Positions 1 to 6,609 of a stretch of 39,595 bases of DNA are shown piece by piece. The position numbers and the translations under genes were made by a program. Under the pieces are notes generated by a model. The model did no database searches. It had not been told where the DNA came from and saw only the letters and a program-made list of their open reading frames with translations. Source of the DNA: Enterobacter asburiae (GTDB lineage Bacteria > Pseudomonadota > Gammaproteobacteria > Enterobacterales > Enterobacteriaceae); the NCBI RefSeq assembly GCF_008080435.1, contig NZ_VRKN01000023.1, positions 1 to 39,595 on the forward strand. Reading direction: 5' to 3'. Positions within the stretch are counted from its first letter, which is position 1. Every line of letters starts with the position of its first letter.

Positions 1-64
1 AGAAGAAACAGGACGCTCAGATTACAAACAGGCCAGAGTAATTGTCGCGATGCGGACGGGGTAA

Positions 65-538
65 TTGTCGCCTAATACGCTAAACCCCTGTATTCCCCTT
101 ACCCTCGCTCTTCTTTTATCCGCCCATGCAATGGCATCTGGCAACCACGATGCCTGGACCAGCGGCTACGCTCAGGGCACCGCTGAATACAGCATCCTCG
201 GTAAGGGACTGTCACAGTTATACCTCGCCTGCGAAAGCACTGGTTCACAGGCGGCGACCATTATCTTCACCGACGTAAACGGCCATCGGGTAAGCATGGA
301 CGGCGGGCAGAAGCTGACCATGAAAATTGATAACGAAGAAGAAGCGAATATCAGCGAAAGCGAATCCCATGTGGGCTCAGATAATGTGATGTGGGCATGG
401 AATAAATTACGTAGCGGTAAGCGCGTCATTGTTTCAGGAATCGGCGTGAAACCAGCAGCGTTCACGCTCAAAGGTGCTGCCGCCGTTATTCCTGAATTCG
501 GCGATAAAGGCTGCGTACCGAAATTTGCCCTTCCGTAA
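65..538 (+). CDS. Small exported protein, damaged or unusual 5' end
   Basis: The product is about 157 residues and I do not recognise the family. A hydrophobic stretch (IPLTLALLLSAHAMA, roughly residues 10-24) looks like a Sec signal peptide core with an AxA-type cleavage site, so the mature protein is probably periplasmic. The frame is closed by TAA at 62-64, so the only start that keeps the signal peptide is TTG at 65. An ATG at 131 would remove it. There is no positively charged N-terminus, so the natural start may have been lost by rearrangement. It is followed by a terminator hairpin and the DUF932 gene, in CP4-type island context. The reading frame is likely real; the exact start is unsure. 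Confidence 0.5.
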   Translation: MSPNTLNPCIPLTLALLLSAHAMASGNHDAWTSGYAQGTAEYSILGKGLSQLYLACESTGSQAATIIFTDVNGHRVSMDGGQKLTMKIDNEEEANISESESHVGSDNVMWAWNKLRSGKRVIVSGIGVKPAAFTLKGAAAVIPEFGDKGCVPKFALP

Positions 539-580
539 GCCTTATCCGCAACACTTAAACATCAGCGGCACATAACCAGC

Positions 581-612
581 GCCCTGCTCATTCGAGCGGG
601 GCGTTTTCTTTT
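581..612 (+). terminator. Rho-independent terminator before the DUF932 gene
   Basis: GCCCTGCTC (581-589) pairs with GAGCGGGGC (594-602), with one G-U pair, and a T-rich run follows. It lies between the exported-protein gene and the ribosome binding site of the DUF932 gene. Confidence 0.7.
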
Positions 613-634
613 GTCTCTCATACAGGAAATGACC

Positions 635-1453
635 ATGAAATTAGCCAGCCGCTTTGGAGCGGTCAATTTTGTACGCCGCGACCGCCCGTTAACCCGCGAC
701 GAACTGGCCCACTACGTGCCCAGCGTCTTCAGCGAAGAGAAGCATGAATCCCGCAGTGAACGCTACACCTATATCCCGACTATTACCCTGCTGGACAATC
801 TGCAGCGTGAAGGCTTCCAGCCATTCTTTGCCTGTCAGACCCGTGTGCGGGACCAGAGCAAGCGTGAGCACACCAAACACATGCTGCGTCTACGGCGTGA
901 AGGGCAAATCACCGGCAAGCAGGTACCGGAAATAATCTTGCTAAACAGTCATGACGGATCCAGCTCTTACCAGATGCTGCCAGGGCTATTCAGATCGGTT
1001 TGCCAAAATGGGCTGATTTGCGGTGAGAGTTTCGGAGAGGTGCGCGTGCCGCATAAAGGCAACGTGGTGGAGAAAGTCATTGAAGGGGCTTACGAAGTGC
1101 TGGGGATTTTTGACCGGGTAGAAGACAAACGCGATGCGATGCAGTCACTGATGCTACCGCCGCCAGCTCAGCAGGCGATGGCAAAAGCGGCATTAACCTA
1201 TCGCTTTGGCGAAGAGCATCAGCCAGTGACGGAATCGCAAATCCTTTCCCCACGCCGTTGGCAGGATGAGAGTAACGACCTGTGGACTACTTACCAGCGT
1301 ATTCAGGAAAACCTGATTAAAGGTGGGCTGTCGGGGCGAACGACCAAAGGTAAACGCGCCCATACACGCGCTGTTAAAGGTATCGACGGTGATGTAAAGC
1401 TCAACCGTGCCCTGTGGGTGATGGCTGAGAATATGCTGCAGCTCGCTTCATGA
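635..1453 (+). CDS. DUF932 family protein (YafZ/YkfF/YfjQ-like)
   Basis: The product is 272 residues from ATG 635, which has CAGGA at 624-628 seven bases upstream. TTG 611 and ATG 629 are also in frame. It closely resembles the DUF932 proteins of the E. coli CP4-6, CP4-44 and CP4-57 elements: an N-terminal arginine-rich section (RDRPLTRDEL), the stretch ending LLNSHDGSSSYQMLPG, and a lysine/arginine-rich C-terminus (GRTTKGKRAHTRAVKGIDGD). Molecular function is not established for the family. It normally accompanies the RadC-like protein and the CbeA/CbtA pair, as here, and this supports a cryptic island. Terminator-like hairpins lie on both sides. Confidence 0.9.
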   Translation: MKLASRFGAVNFVRRDRPLTRDELAHYVPSVFSEEKHESRSERYTYIPTITLLDNLQREGFQPFFACQTRVRDQSKREHTKHMLRLRREGQITGKQVPEIILLNSHDGSSSYQMLPGLFRSVCQNGLICGESFGEVRVPHKGNVVEKVIEGAYEVLGIFDRVEDKRDAMQSLMLPPPAQQAMAKAALTYRFGEEHQPVTESQILSPRRWQDESNDLWTTYQRIQENLIKGGLSGRTTKGKRAHTRAVKGIDGDVKLNRALWVMAENMLQLAS

Positions 1454-1473
1454 GACTTTTTATCATCCTTCAG

Positions 1474-1507
1474 GCCCTGCTAATAAACCAGCGGGGCTTT
1501 TTGTTTT
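1474..1507 (+). terminator. Rho-independent terminator between DUF932 and the RadC-like gene
   Basis: GCCCTGCT (1474-1481) pairs with AGCGGGGC (1490-1497), followed by a T-rich tail (1498-1507). The stem resembles that at 581-602. Confidence 0.7.
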
Positions 1508-1518
1508 AAGGAACCATT

Positions 1519-1989
1519 ATGTCTACGTCCAGTTTATCCCCGGTATTTCCTGCAAACGAGCAGCGAGTCATCCGTCGGGCATTGCGGCTGCTGGAGAAAT
1601 ACCAGCGTCAGCCGAGTGAGTCATTTACCTCCACCAGCTATACAAAAACCTGGTTGCAGCTAGAGATGGCTCATCAGGAGCGTGAGGTCTTTATCGTGAT
1701 GTATCTCGACAACCAGCACTGTCTACTCGAACGAGAAACACTGTTTACCGGCACACTCAGCCATACCGAAGTGCATCCCCGCGAAGTGGTTAAATTGGCC
1801 CTGAAGCACAATGCCGCAGCGGTAATTCTGGCGCACAACCATCCGTCAGGTACGACAGAAATCAGCCAACAGGACAAACATGTCACTCAGCGGATTGTAA
1901 AAGCGTTGGCATTGGTCGAAGTGCGAGTGCTGGATCATCTTGTGGTTGGGAACGAAGTGGTTTCTTTTGCGGAGCAAGGTTTGCTTTAA
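1519..1989 (+). CDS. RadC-family JAB domain protein (YeeS/YfjY-like)
   Basis: The product is 156 residues. It carries the JAB/MPN metal-binding signature HNHPSG followed by the downstream aspartate (ISQQDK), near residues 114-127, plus an upstream acidic HTEVHPREV segment. YeeS, YfjY and YkfG of the E. coli CP4 elements have the same length and order. The MPN fold suggests a zinc-dependent hydrolase, but no enzymatic role has been proven for these island copies and the old RadC repair link is doubtful. It precedes the antitoxin by 12 bases, so the two are probably co-transcribed. Confidence 0.9.
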   Translation: MSTSSLSPVFPANEQRVIRRALRLLEKYQRQPSESFTSTSYTKTWLQLEMAHQEREVFIVMYLDNQHCLLERETLFTGTLSHTEVHPREVVKLALKHNAAAVILAHNHPSGTTEISQQDKHVTQRIVKALALVEVRVLDHLVVGNEVVSFAEQGLL

Positions 1990-2001
1990 ACGGAGGTATC
2001 C

Positions 2002-2334
2002 ATGTCATTAACACCATCCCATGAATGGGGGCTACAAAGCGATATCATCCCACGCTTTGGTGCAAGACTGGTTCAGGAAGGCAACTGCCTGCATTACCTG
2101 GCTGACAGGGCTGGTTTGACGGGGAGTTTTACCCCGGAGCAATTGCAGAAACTGGATCAGGCTTTCCCGCTGTTTATAGATCAGCTAGAAGCCATGCTGC
2201 ATTCCGGTGAGCTAAATCCACACCAGCAACATCAGGTGACTATTCAGCTTGCGAGTCTAACCTGCATAGCAGATACCCGTGCCAGTTATGGCTACGTATA
2301 TATCGCTATTTATCCTCAGATTTTAGCCATCTAA
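2002..2334 (+). CDS. cbeA: CbeA/YeeU-family antitoxin
   Basis: The product is 110 residues and resembles CbeA, YafW and YfjZ of E. coli: [20 protein letters not shown] near the N-terminus, then [16 protein letters not shown] and [13 protein letters not shown]. In E. coli CbeA this is a type IV antitoxin that stabilises MreB and FtsZ filaments rather than binding the toxin. GGAGG lies just before the ATG. The toxin gene follows 22 bases downstream, the standard gene order. The N-terminus is about ten residues shorter than CbeA. The family call is firm; the choice among paralogues is not. Confidence 0.88.
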   Translation: MSLTPSHEWGLQSDIIPRFGARLVQEGNCLHYLADRAGLTGSFTPEQLQKLDQAFPLFIDQLEAMLHSGELNPHQQHQVTIQLASLTCIADTRASYGYVYIAIYPQILAI

Positions 2335-2356
2335 TTTTTTTATCAGGACTCAACTC

Positions 2357-2677
2357 ATGCACATTTCATCTGCACCGACCATGGTGCCGGTTTCGTCACG
2401 TCAGTCACCCGTAAAGGTCTGGCAGCAACTGTTAACGTATCTGTTAGAACACCATTACGGCCTGACGCTCAACGATACGCCATTCTATGATGATTCAGCC
2501 ATCCAGGAGCATATAGAAGCGGGAATAACATTGGCTGATGCGGTGAATTTCCTGGTGGAACGTTATGAGCTGGTGCGCACTGACCGCAAAGGATTTACCT
2601 GGCAGGAGCAGACACCATTCCTGACCGCTACCGATATTCTCAGAGCAAGGCGTGCTACCGGGCTGATGAATCCGTAA
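2357..2677 (+). CDS. cbtA: CbtA/YeeV-family cytoskeleton-inhibiting toxin
   Basis: The product is 106 residues with the CbtA core: [48 protein letters not shown] and the C-terminal [13 protein letters not shown]. coli CbtA binds MreB and FtsZ and blocks cell elongation and division. This copy ends soon after ATGLM, as in the shorter paralogues YkfI and YpjF rather than the 124-residue CbtA, so it is probably complete. It is paired with the antitoxin directly upstream. Confidence 0.88.
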   Translation: MHISSAPTMVPVSSRQSPVKVWQQLLTYLLEHHYGLTLNDTPFYDDSAIQEHIEAGITLADAVNFLVERYELVRTDRKGFTWQEQTPFLTATDILRARRATGLMNP

Positions 2678-2743
2678 ATTTTTCGAGCCTCATTCCTGAT
2701 TTTTACCTTCGCACTTTCCACTCTTTTTATTCATCGCATAATG

Positions 2744-2776
2744 CGCCTGCCACTCCTGGCAGGCGTGTTTGCTTTT
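2744..2776 (+). terminator. Terminator downstream of the toxin gene
   Basis: CGCCTGCCA (2744-2752) and TGGCAGGCG (2757-2765) form a perfect nine-pair stem with loop CTCC, followed by a T-rich stretch. The next gene starts at 2790. Confidence 0.75.
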
Positions 2777-2789
2777 ATGGACGATTACG

Positions 2790-3626
2790 ATGCAAACAGA
2801 ACCCGATGTATTAACTGAGCACAACGAGCTCATCCTTTCGACCAGTATCGAACGTGTTGTTACGGGCCGCGATACCGCACTGGAACAGATCGAACAACTC
2901 ATTCAGCAGCTTGATGCCATTTCACACCTAACCTCAGAAGTCGGCGGTGGTACCGCGCAAGACTGGGCGATGAAAGCTGGACATCGTTACGACAGTTGGC
3001 TGACAGAAAAGGCCGATAACGCGATGCCAGCCGTCACCCGCAATATAGATCGGAGCATCTGGCGCGATTTGATGTTGAAATCCGGCATGATGACCTTGAT
3101 GGATGCACAGGCCCGCGACCAGTGGCACAAGAACCTGGAGGAGGGCGATCTTCCTGCCATCAGCGAGGCGAACATCCTCAGTACTTTTGAACAGTTACAT
3201 CTGAACAAAATGGATGTATTTGAGCACGGGATCATCAACGTCTTCAAAGGGCTTTCATGGGATTACAAAACCAATAGCCCCTGCAGCTTTGGTAAGAAGA
3301 TCATCGTCAATAATCTGGTGACGTATAACAGATGGGGATTTAGTCTGAACTGGGGCTGGCGGCGGGATCAGTTGGCTGATCTGGAGCGAGTGCTGTTTTT
3401 ACTCGATGGCAAACCAGTACCTGACAACCGTGGTGATATCTCTGTCCGATTGATGGAACACATTCGGGATAATCCGGCTAAGGATGCTTACGAGGATGAG
3501 TTCTTCAGTATTCGTTATTTTCAAAAGGGCACTGCGCACTTGACATTTAAGCGCCAAGAGTTGATTGAGATGATGAACGATATCATCGCTAAACACTATC
3601 CAGGAACGTTAGCTAAGCCTAGGTAA
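2790..3626 (+). CDS. DUF4942 domain protein
   Basis: The product is 278 residues from ATG 2790; TTG 2769 is in frame but lies within the terminator tail. It matches the DUF4942 proteins often encoded right after YeeV/CbtA in enterobacterial islands. Recognisable parts are the N-terminal helical region (TALEQIEQLIQQLDAIS), SIWRDLMLKSGMMTLMDAQA in the middle, and RYFQKGTAHLTFKRQELIEM near the C-terminus. Function is unknown. The related region in some proteins lies next to methyltransferase domains, but no such domain is present here. It is the last island gene before the putative attachment site. Confidence 0.8.
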   Translation: MQTEPDVLTEHNELILSTSIERVVTGRDTALEQIEQLIQQLDAISHLTSEVGGGTAQDWAMKAGHRYDSWLTEKADNAMPAVTRNIDRSIWRDLMLKSGMMTLMDAQARDQWHKNLEEGDLPAISEANILSTFEQLHLNKMDVFEHGIINVFKGLSWDYKTNSPCSFGKKIIVNNLVTYNRWGFSLNWGWRRDQLADLERVLFLLDGKPVPDNRGDISVRLMEHIRDNPAKDAYEDEFFSIRYFQKGTAHLTFKRQELIEMMNDIIAKHYPGTLAKPR

Positions 3627-3809
3627 TGCGGCCATTTTAACGAGGCTCTTTGCTGGCAAAAATGGCTTAAACTGGGAATATAACACTTGAGCTAACTCAT
3701 TGATTTTTAATGTTTGCTAATTGAAATTGATTGAGTATACAAGTAAGTATACAAAGCATTGCTTACTGATTATATATTTATGTAATTCAGATGGTTAGAT
3801 TGACTTGGC

Positions 3810-3826
3810 GAGTCCGGCCTTCGCAC
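3810..3826 (+). other. Probable att remnant: 3' end of tRNA-Leu (leuX)
   Basis: The 14 bases GAGTCCGGCCTTCG at 3810-3823 are identical to the T-arm/acceptor 3' end of enterobacterial leuX, as I remember that sequence. After one missing G, CAC also matches. leuX is a known insertion site for pathogenicity islands and CP4-type elements. The match lies 184 bases past the last island gene and touches the stop codon of the HNH gene. The rest of the tRNA is absent, as expected for the copy made at the distal end of an integrated element. Confidence 0.5.
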
Positions 3827-4696
3827 TCATCCTCTAAACACCTCCCTACGATGCCACTCCACATACCCCTTCTTTGGATAGTTCCCTTTCACCATTGGCA
3901 GCGCAATCTGCTTGCCTGCAAAATCCCAGAACAGCCTGCCAACAATCCCACCCCCATTCACCGCCTCAGACACTAGCACCCGCATACTCTCATCCAGTCC
4001 AATCGATCCCTTATCAAACGCCTTATGATGAATCGCACACAACGCCAGTCCGTTCGGGATCTCACACGGTCCGCCAAACTGCTTCCACTTGATATGCGCG
4101 GCTTCAAGTCCAACAGAGGCGTTATCATGTCGCATGTTAAACCCGCAGATTGCGCACTCATAGTTATAAGCACGTAGCACCTGCTGGCGGAACTGCGGAT
4201 CGCGAACCTTACGGATCTGCTGAATATCAAAACCCATTTCATCCGCGATCTCTTCCTGAATGCTTTCAGGAAAGTGCGCTTCAAGGATCTGCTGCGCCAG
4301 CGAGCCGATCAGATTTTTGTTCTTATTCAGCAGCGCAAAGTGTTCTTCATCAAACCCGCCTGCGACGTTATGCTCCACAAGTTCTTTTACTGGTGGCTGT
4401 TTGCTACCCGTGGTTGAACAGAACTCAGTATTTTGAAGATCCCAAAATCCATCCCCCTGAAGCCGCCAGAAAGGCATATTCGGGTAATGCGCCTTCCGCT
4501 GTGGGCCAAAGCGTTCTAACAGGTTTAGTAGCTGCTCGTGGACCTCGGTTCCGTAATCAAACAATCGCGCATGCCCCTGCTGATAGCTCGCCAGCACGTA
4601 CAGAAGCAATAAAGGCTTATGCGGCGCACGCTGTTCGCCTTTGCGCCAGATGGTGATGTCGGCAATCGCCTGTTCGAGAGTTTTGCTGGAAGCCAT
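3827..4696 (-). CDS. Putative phosphorothioate-DNA-binding HNH restriction endonuclease
   Basis: The product is 289 residues from ATG 4696; an 18-residue TTG extension is less likely. The N-terminal half has features of the sulfur-binding domain of ScoMcrA/EcoWI-type enzymes: WRKGEQRAPHKPLLLL near residues 16-31 and PFWRLQGDGFWDL near 75-87. The C-terminal half is an HNH nuclease: CAICGF, the AAHI histidine, then NGLALCAIHHKAFD. Such enzymes cut near phosphorothioate-modified DNA. No dnd modification genes are in the window, so it could act as a solitary restriction enzyme against Dnd-modified invaders. Residues before PFWRL are NM, where I recall Y in relatives, so sulfur specificity should be tested. 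It is divergent from the SymE-like gene. Confidence 0.7.
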   Translation of the reverse strand: MASSKTLEQAIADITIWRKGEQRAPHKPLLLLYVLASYQQGHARLFDYGTEVHEQLLNLLERFGPQRKAHYPNMPFWRLQGDGFWDLQNTEFCSTTGSKQPPVKELVEHNVAGGFDEEHFALLNKNKNLIGSLAQQILEAHFPESIQEEIADEMGFDIQQIRKVRDPQFRQQVLRAYNYECAICGFNMRHDNASVGLEAAHIKWKQFGGPCEIPNGLALCAIHHKAFDKGSIGLDESMRVLVSEAVNGGGIVGRLFWDFAGKQIALPMVKGNYPKKGYVEWHRREVFRG

Positions 4697-4844
4697 CGCG
4701 TTACGGAAGAAAGTAAATAATAGCGATGATGCTCGCAAAACCCAGACCAATCAACCCGCAATCAACAAAAACATGACCTTACCGCAAAGAACTCTATTTC
4801 CTGAATCCCCCTCGCAAATTCCAAATTTACCCCACACCAGACCG

Positions 4845-4860
4845 CTGTATTTATATTCAG
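4845..4860 (+). promoter_or_regulatory. LexA (SOS) box for the symE-like gene
   Basis: CTGTATTTATATTCAG fits the LexA pattern CTG-N10-CAG with an all-A/T centre. It lies in the -35 region of a consensus -10 element TATAAT at 4866-4871. E. coli symE is known to be LexA-repressed, so the position and neighbour agree. Confidence 0.75.
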
Positions 4861-4865
4861 CCCTG

Positions 4866-4871
4866 TATAAT
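4866..4871 (+). promoter_or_regulatory. -10 element of the symE-like gene
   Basis: Perfect TATAAT, starting five bases after the LexA box. No good -35 is visible. The transcript would carry an untranslated leader of about 120 bases before the ATG at 4998. Confidence 0.55.
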
Positions 4872-4889
4872 GAGCACCAGAAATTACGC

Positions 4890-4984
4890 CGAACGTCAAA
4901 GGAAGTATCAAGGAATATTTAAAGAGAGAATTCGCGATATGAAGGTGCTGCAACACCCCCATACCGCTAACCACAACCAACTAT
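4890..4984 (-). ncRNA. Possible SymR-like antisense RNA (tentative)
   Basis: In E. coli a small antisense RNA, SymR, overlaps the symE 5' region and blocks its translation. Here a TATAGT -10-like sequence lies on the minus strand at 4979-4984, just upstream of the symE-like ribosome binding site. A near-palindromic GGTGTTGCAGCACC lies further along the same strand. No clear -35 or terminator is visible, so this rests mainly on the known arrangement. Confidence 0.22.
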
Positions 4985-4997
4985 AGAGGAGTTGAAA

Positions 4998-5450
4998 ATG
5001 GCTGCGACGAATTTTAAGCCAGAGTTTACTGTTTGCAAAACAGAATCAGACGCTTTCACCAGCATGATTGAAAACCGCGAGCTGGTACGCAAAAACAGCG
5101 CCCGCCGTCTTCACGGCAACCAGCCCAACGTGGCGCCCGTTCATCCCCGCGCGGAAACGCCGCAGGACAGCGCAGCCTGCTGCGAACTGTATGCACGGAT
5201 AGACATGAAATATCTTCTGCTGGGCGGCGAGTGGTTAACCCGTGCAGGCTTTATCAATGGTATGCCCGTGAAAATCCGCGCCATGAAAGACTGCATTGTG
5301 ATTACCCCACAGCATACAAGAGAATTATGGGGATGCCTGGAAGGGATGAGTGTGGTGAATATTAATAAACAAAAAGTCGCGCAGTGGCTGAAGACGTTCC
5401 CGGGGGCGCTGAATGATACCGGCGATATACCGGTGATCAAACGCGGGTAA
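4998..5450 (+). CDS. symE: SymE-family type I toxin
   Basis: The product is 150 residues from ATG 4998, with GAGGAG at 4986-4991. The C-terminal part from about residue 70 matches the SymE/AbrB-like fold: YLLLGGEWLTRAGFINGMPVKIRAMKDCIVIT resembles the E. coli stretch [29 protein letters not shown]. The first 60 or so residues are an extension not shared with E. coli SymE. SymE is an SOS-induced protein that inhibits translation or condenses the nucleoid, and is repressed by LexA, antisense SymR and Lon. The LexA box upstream supports this. A restriction gene lies next to it, as in the E. coli immigration control region. Confidence 0.82.
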   Translation: MAATNFKPEFTVCKTESDAFTSMIENRELVRKNSARRLHGNQPNVAPVHPRAETPQDSAACCELYARIDMKYLLLGGEWLTRAGFINGMPVKIRAMKDCIVITPQHTRELWGCLEGMSVVNINKQKVAQWLKTFPGALNDTGDIPVIKRG

Positions 5451-5471
5451 TCGTACATCCTGAAATATTTT

Positions 5472-5497
5472 GCAGGGTGAAGTGAATTTCACCCTGC
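5472..5497. terminator. Bidirectional terminator between symE-like gene and lectin pseudogene
   Basis: GCAGGGTGAA (5472-5481) and TTCACCCTGC (5488-5497) form a perfect ten-pair stem between the convergent genes ending at 5450 and 5504. T runs are weak on both sides. Confidence 0.6.
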
Positions 5498-5503
5498 ATA
5501 CCT

Positions 5504-6268
5504 TTAGCGCGTTACGATCAGGTTCACGTCGTAGCCGCCCGTATTATTGGCATATTCCGAAGCCTTGTTAGTATCGTTAAAAATAAAAGCAATTTCACCT
5601 TCTTCCGGGACTTCCCATGGCTTGCCGCCGGAACCAATAGAATGGATATGGCTGCCTGTTTTAATCAACAGTGCGCCTGCAATCGCGCCCGGCAGCACAA
5701 ACGATGCGTCAGGAGTCTGGGCGGAAGGGTGTTTGCTGTCACCATCAGGTCCGAAGGTGCGCCCTCGGCTGTCGTACTGGGCCTGGCCAGAGGCGACCAG
5801 CAGGATTTTATCGCCTTTGCGGATGGTAATGCCGGTTTTCACCCATTCGCTGCTGGTCGCGGGGATGTGGCCTTTCCACTGAACGGGTTCATCTGTCGCG
5901 AGTTCCTCATTCTCACCCAGATAAACATCCGCATGGAATGCACCGCTGTTATCGCTGTGGGATGAGTCGCTAATGAATAATCTCAGCTCTCCGCTTTCCG
6001 GTGCGGACAGCTTATATACCCCGGTGCCGATGTCATAGCTTTTACCGGACTCACTAAAACGGGCTTTGAGGATAGCAATATCCTTTTATTGCCCGTTTTT
6101 ACCAATATTGCCGCCCGGATAAGCCCACGCGTAATCCTCCTTGCCATATTTGATCAGACCCGTAGCAATAATGGTGATCTTATCTCCTTTATTGACTTTC
6201 AGACCTGTATTGGCACCCTGTTCTAATGTCGAATTGATTTCGCCAGACCATGCGCTTTTTGTAGACAT
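5504..6268 (-). pseudogene. Tandem PA-IL (LecA-like) galactophilic lectin, broken by an in-frame TAA
   Basis: The frame runs from ATG 6268 (AGGGAG upstream) to 5504 and would encode 254 residues in two PA-IL domains. Codon 61 is TAA (6086-6088), and the same frame continues with KDIAILKARFSESGKS and onward. Domain 1 spans about residues 1-125 and domain 2 about 126-254. Domain 2 keeps LVASGQAQYD, FGPDGD, FIFND and YANNTGGYDV, matching the calcium/galactose site of Pseudomonas PA-IL (Y36, D100, N107, N108). Downstream of the stop, a GTG (5840-5842) opens a 112-residue frame that could give domain 2 alone. There is no signal peptide, as in PA-IL. A single-base nonsense mutation is the simplest reading; a sequencing error is possible. 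Confidence 0.8.
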
Positions 6269-6609
6269 GTTCTATCTCCCTTCGGATGTCAGTGTTGTAG
6301 ATTTTAGCGGGGCTTAATACTTCCCTGCGTTATGAATATGACTCTGATATCAACGGTCAGTAACCGCGTGACGTAGAGAGAGTAGAATTGGTTATGGGCG
6401 ACATCAAATTTAAAATGGCATATTAACGAGCAATATTTTCCCTGAAACAGGATGAGCGCTGGATTGAGAGTGGGTTGTTTTAAGATAAATCTTAGTTAAT
6501 TCGTTTTAATAAATAACGGCTTGAGCTAAAAAATTATAAATTGCCATCTGATTTCCCTGCGAAAATACAAGGTATTTCTCGCTAGGAAACCAGATATTGC
6601 GTCAGCAGT
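6269..6609. other. AT-rich gene-free stretch between lectin and guaD
   Basis: It should hold the lectin promoter and the end of the guanine deaminase transcript. An imperfect inverted repeat of about 23 bases per arm lies at 6546-6568 and 6572-6595, 15 bases past the guaD stop. On the minus strand a T-rich stretch follows, so it may terminate guaD transcription. I see no coding frame. Confidence 0.5.
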
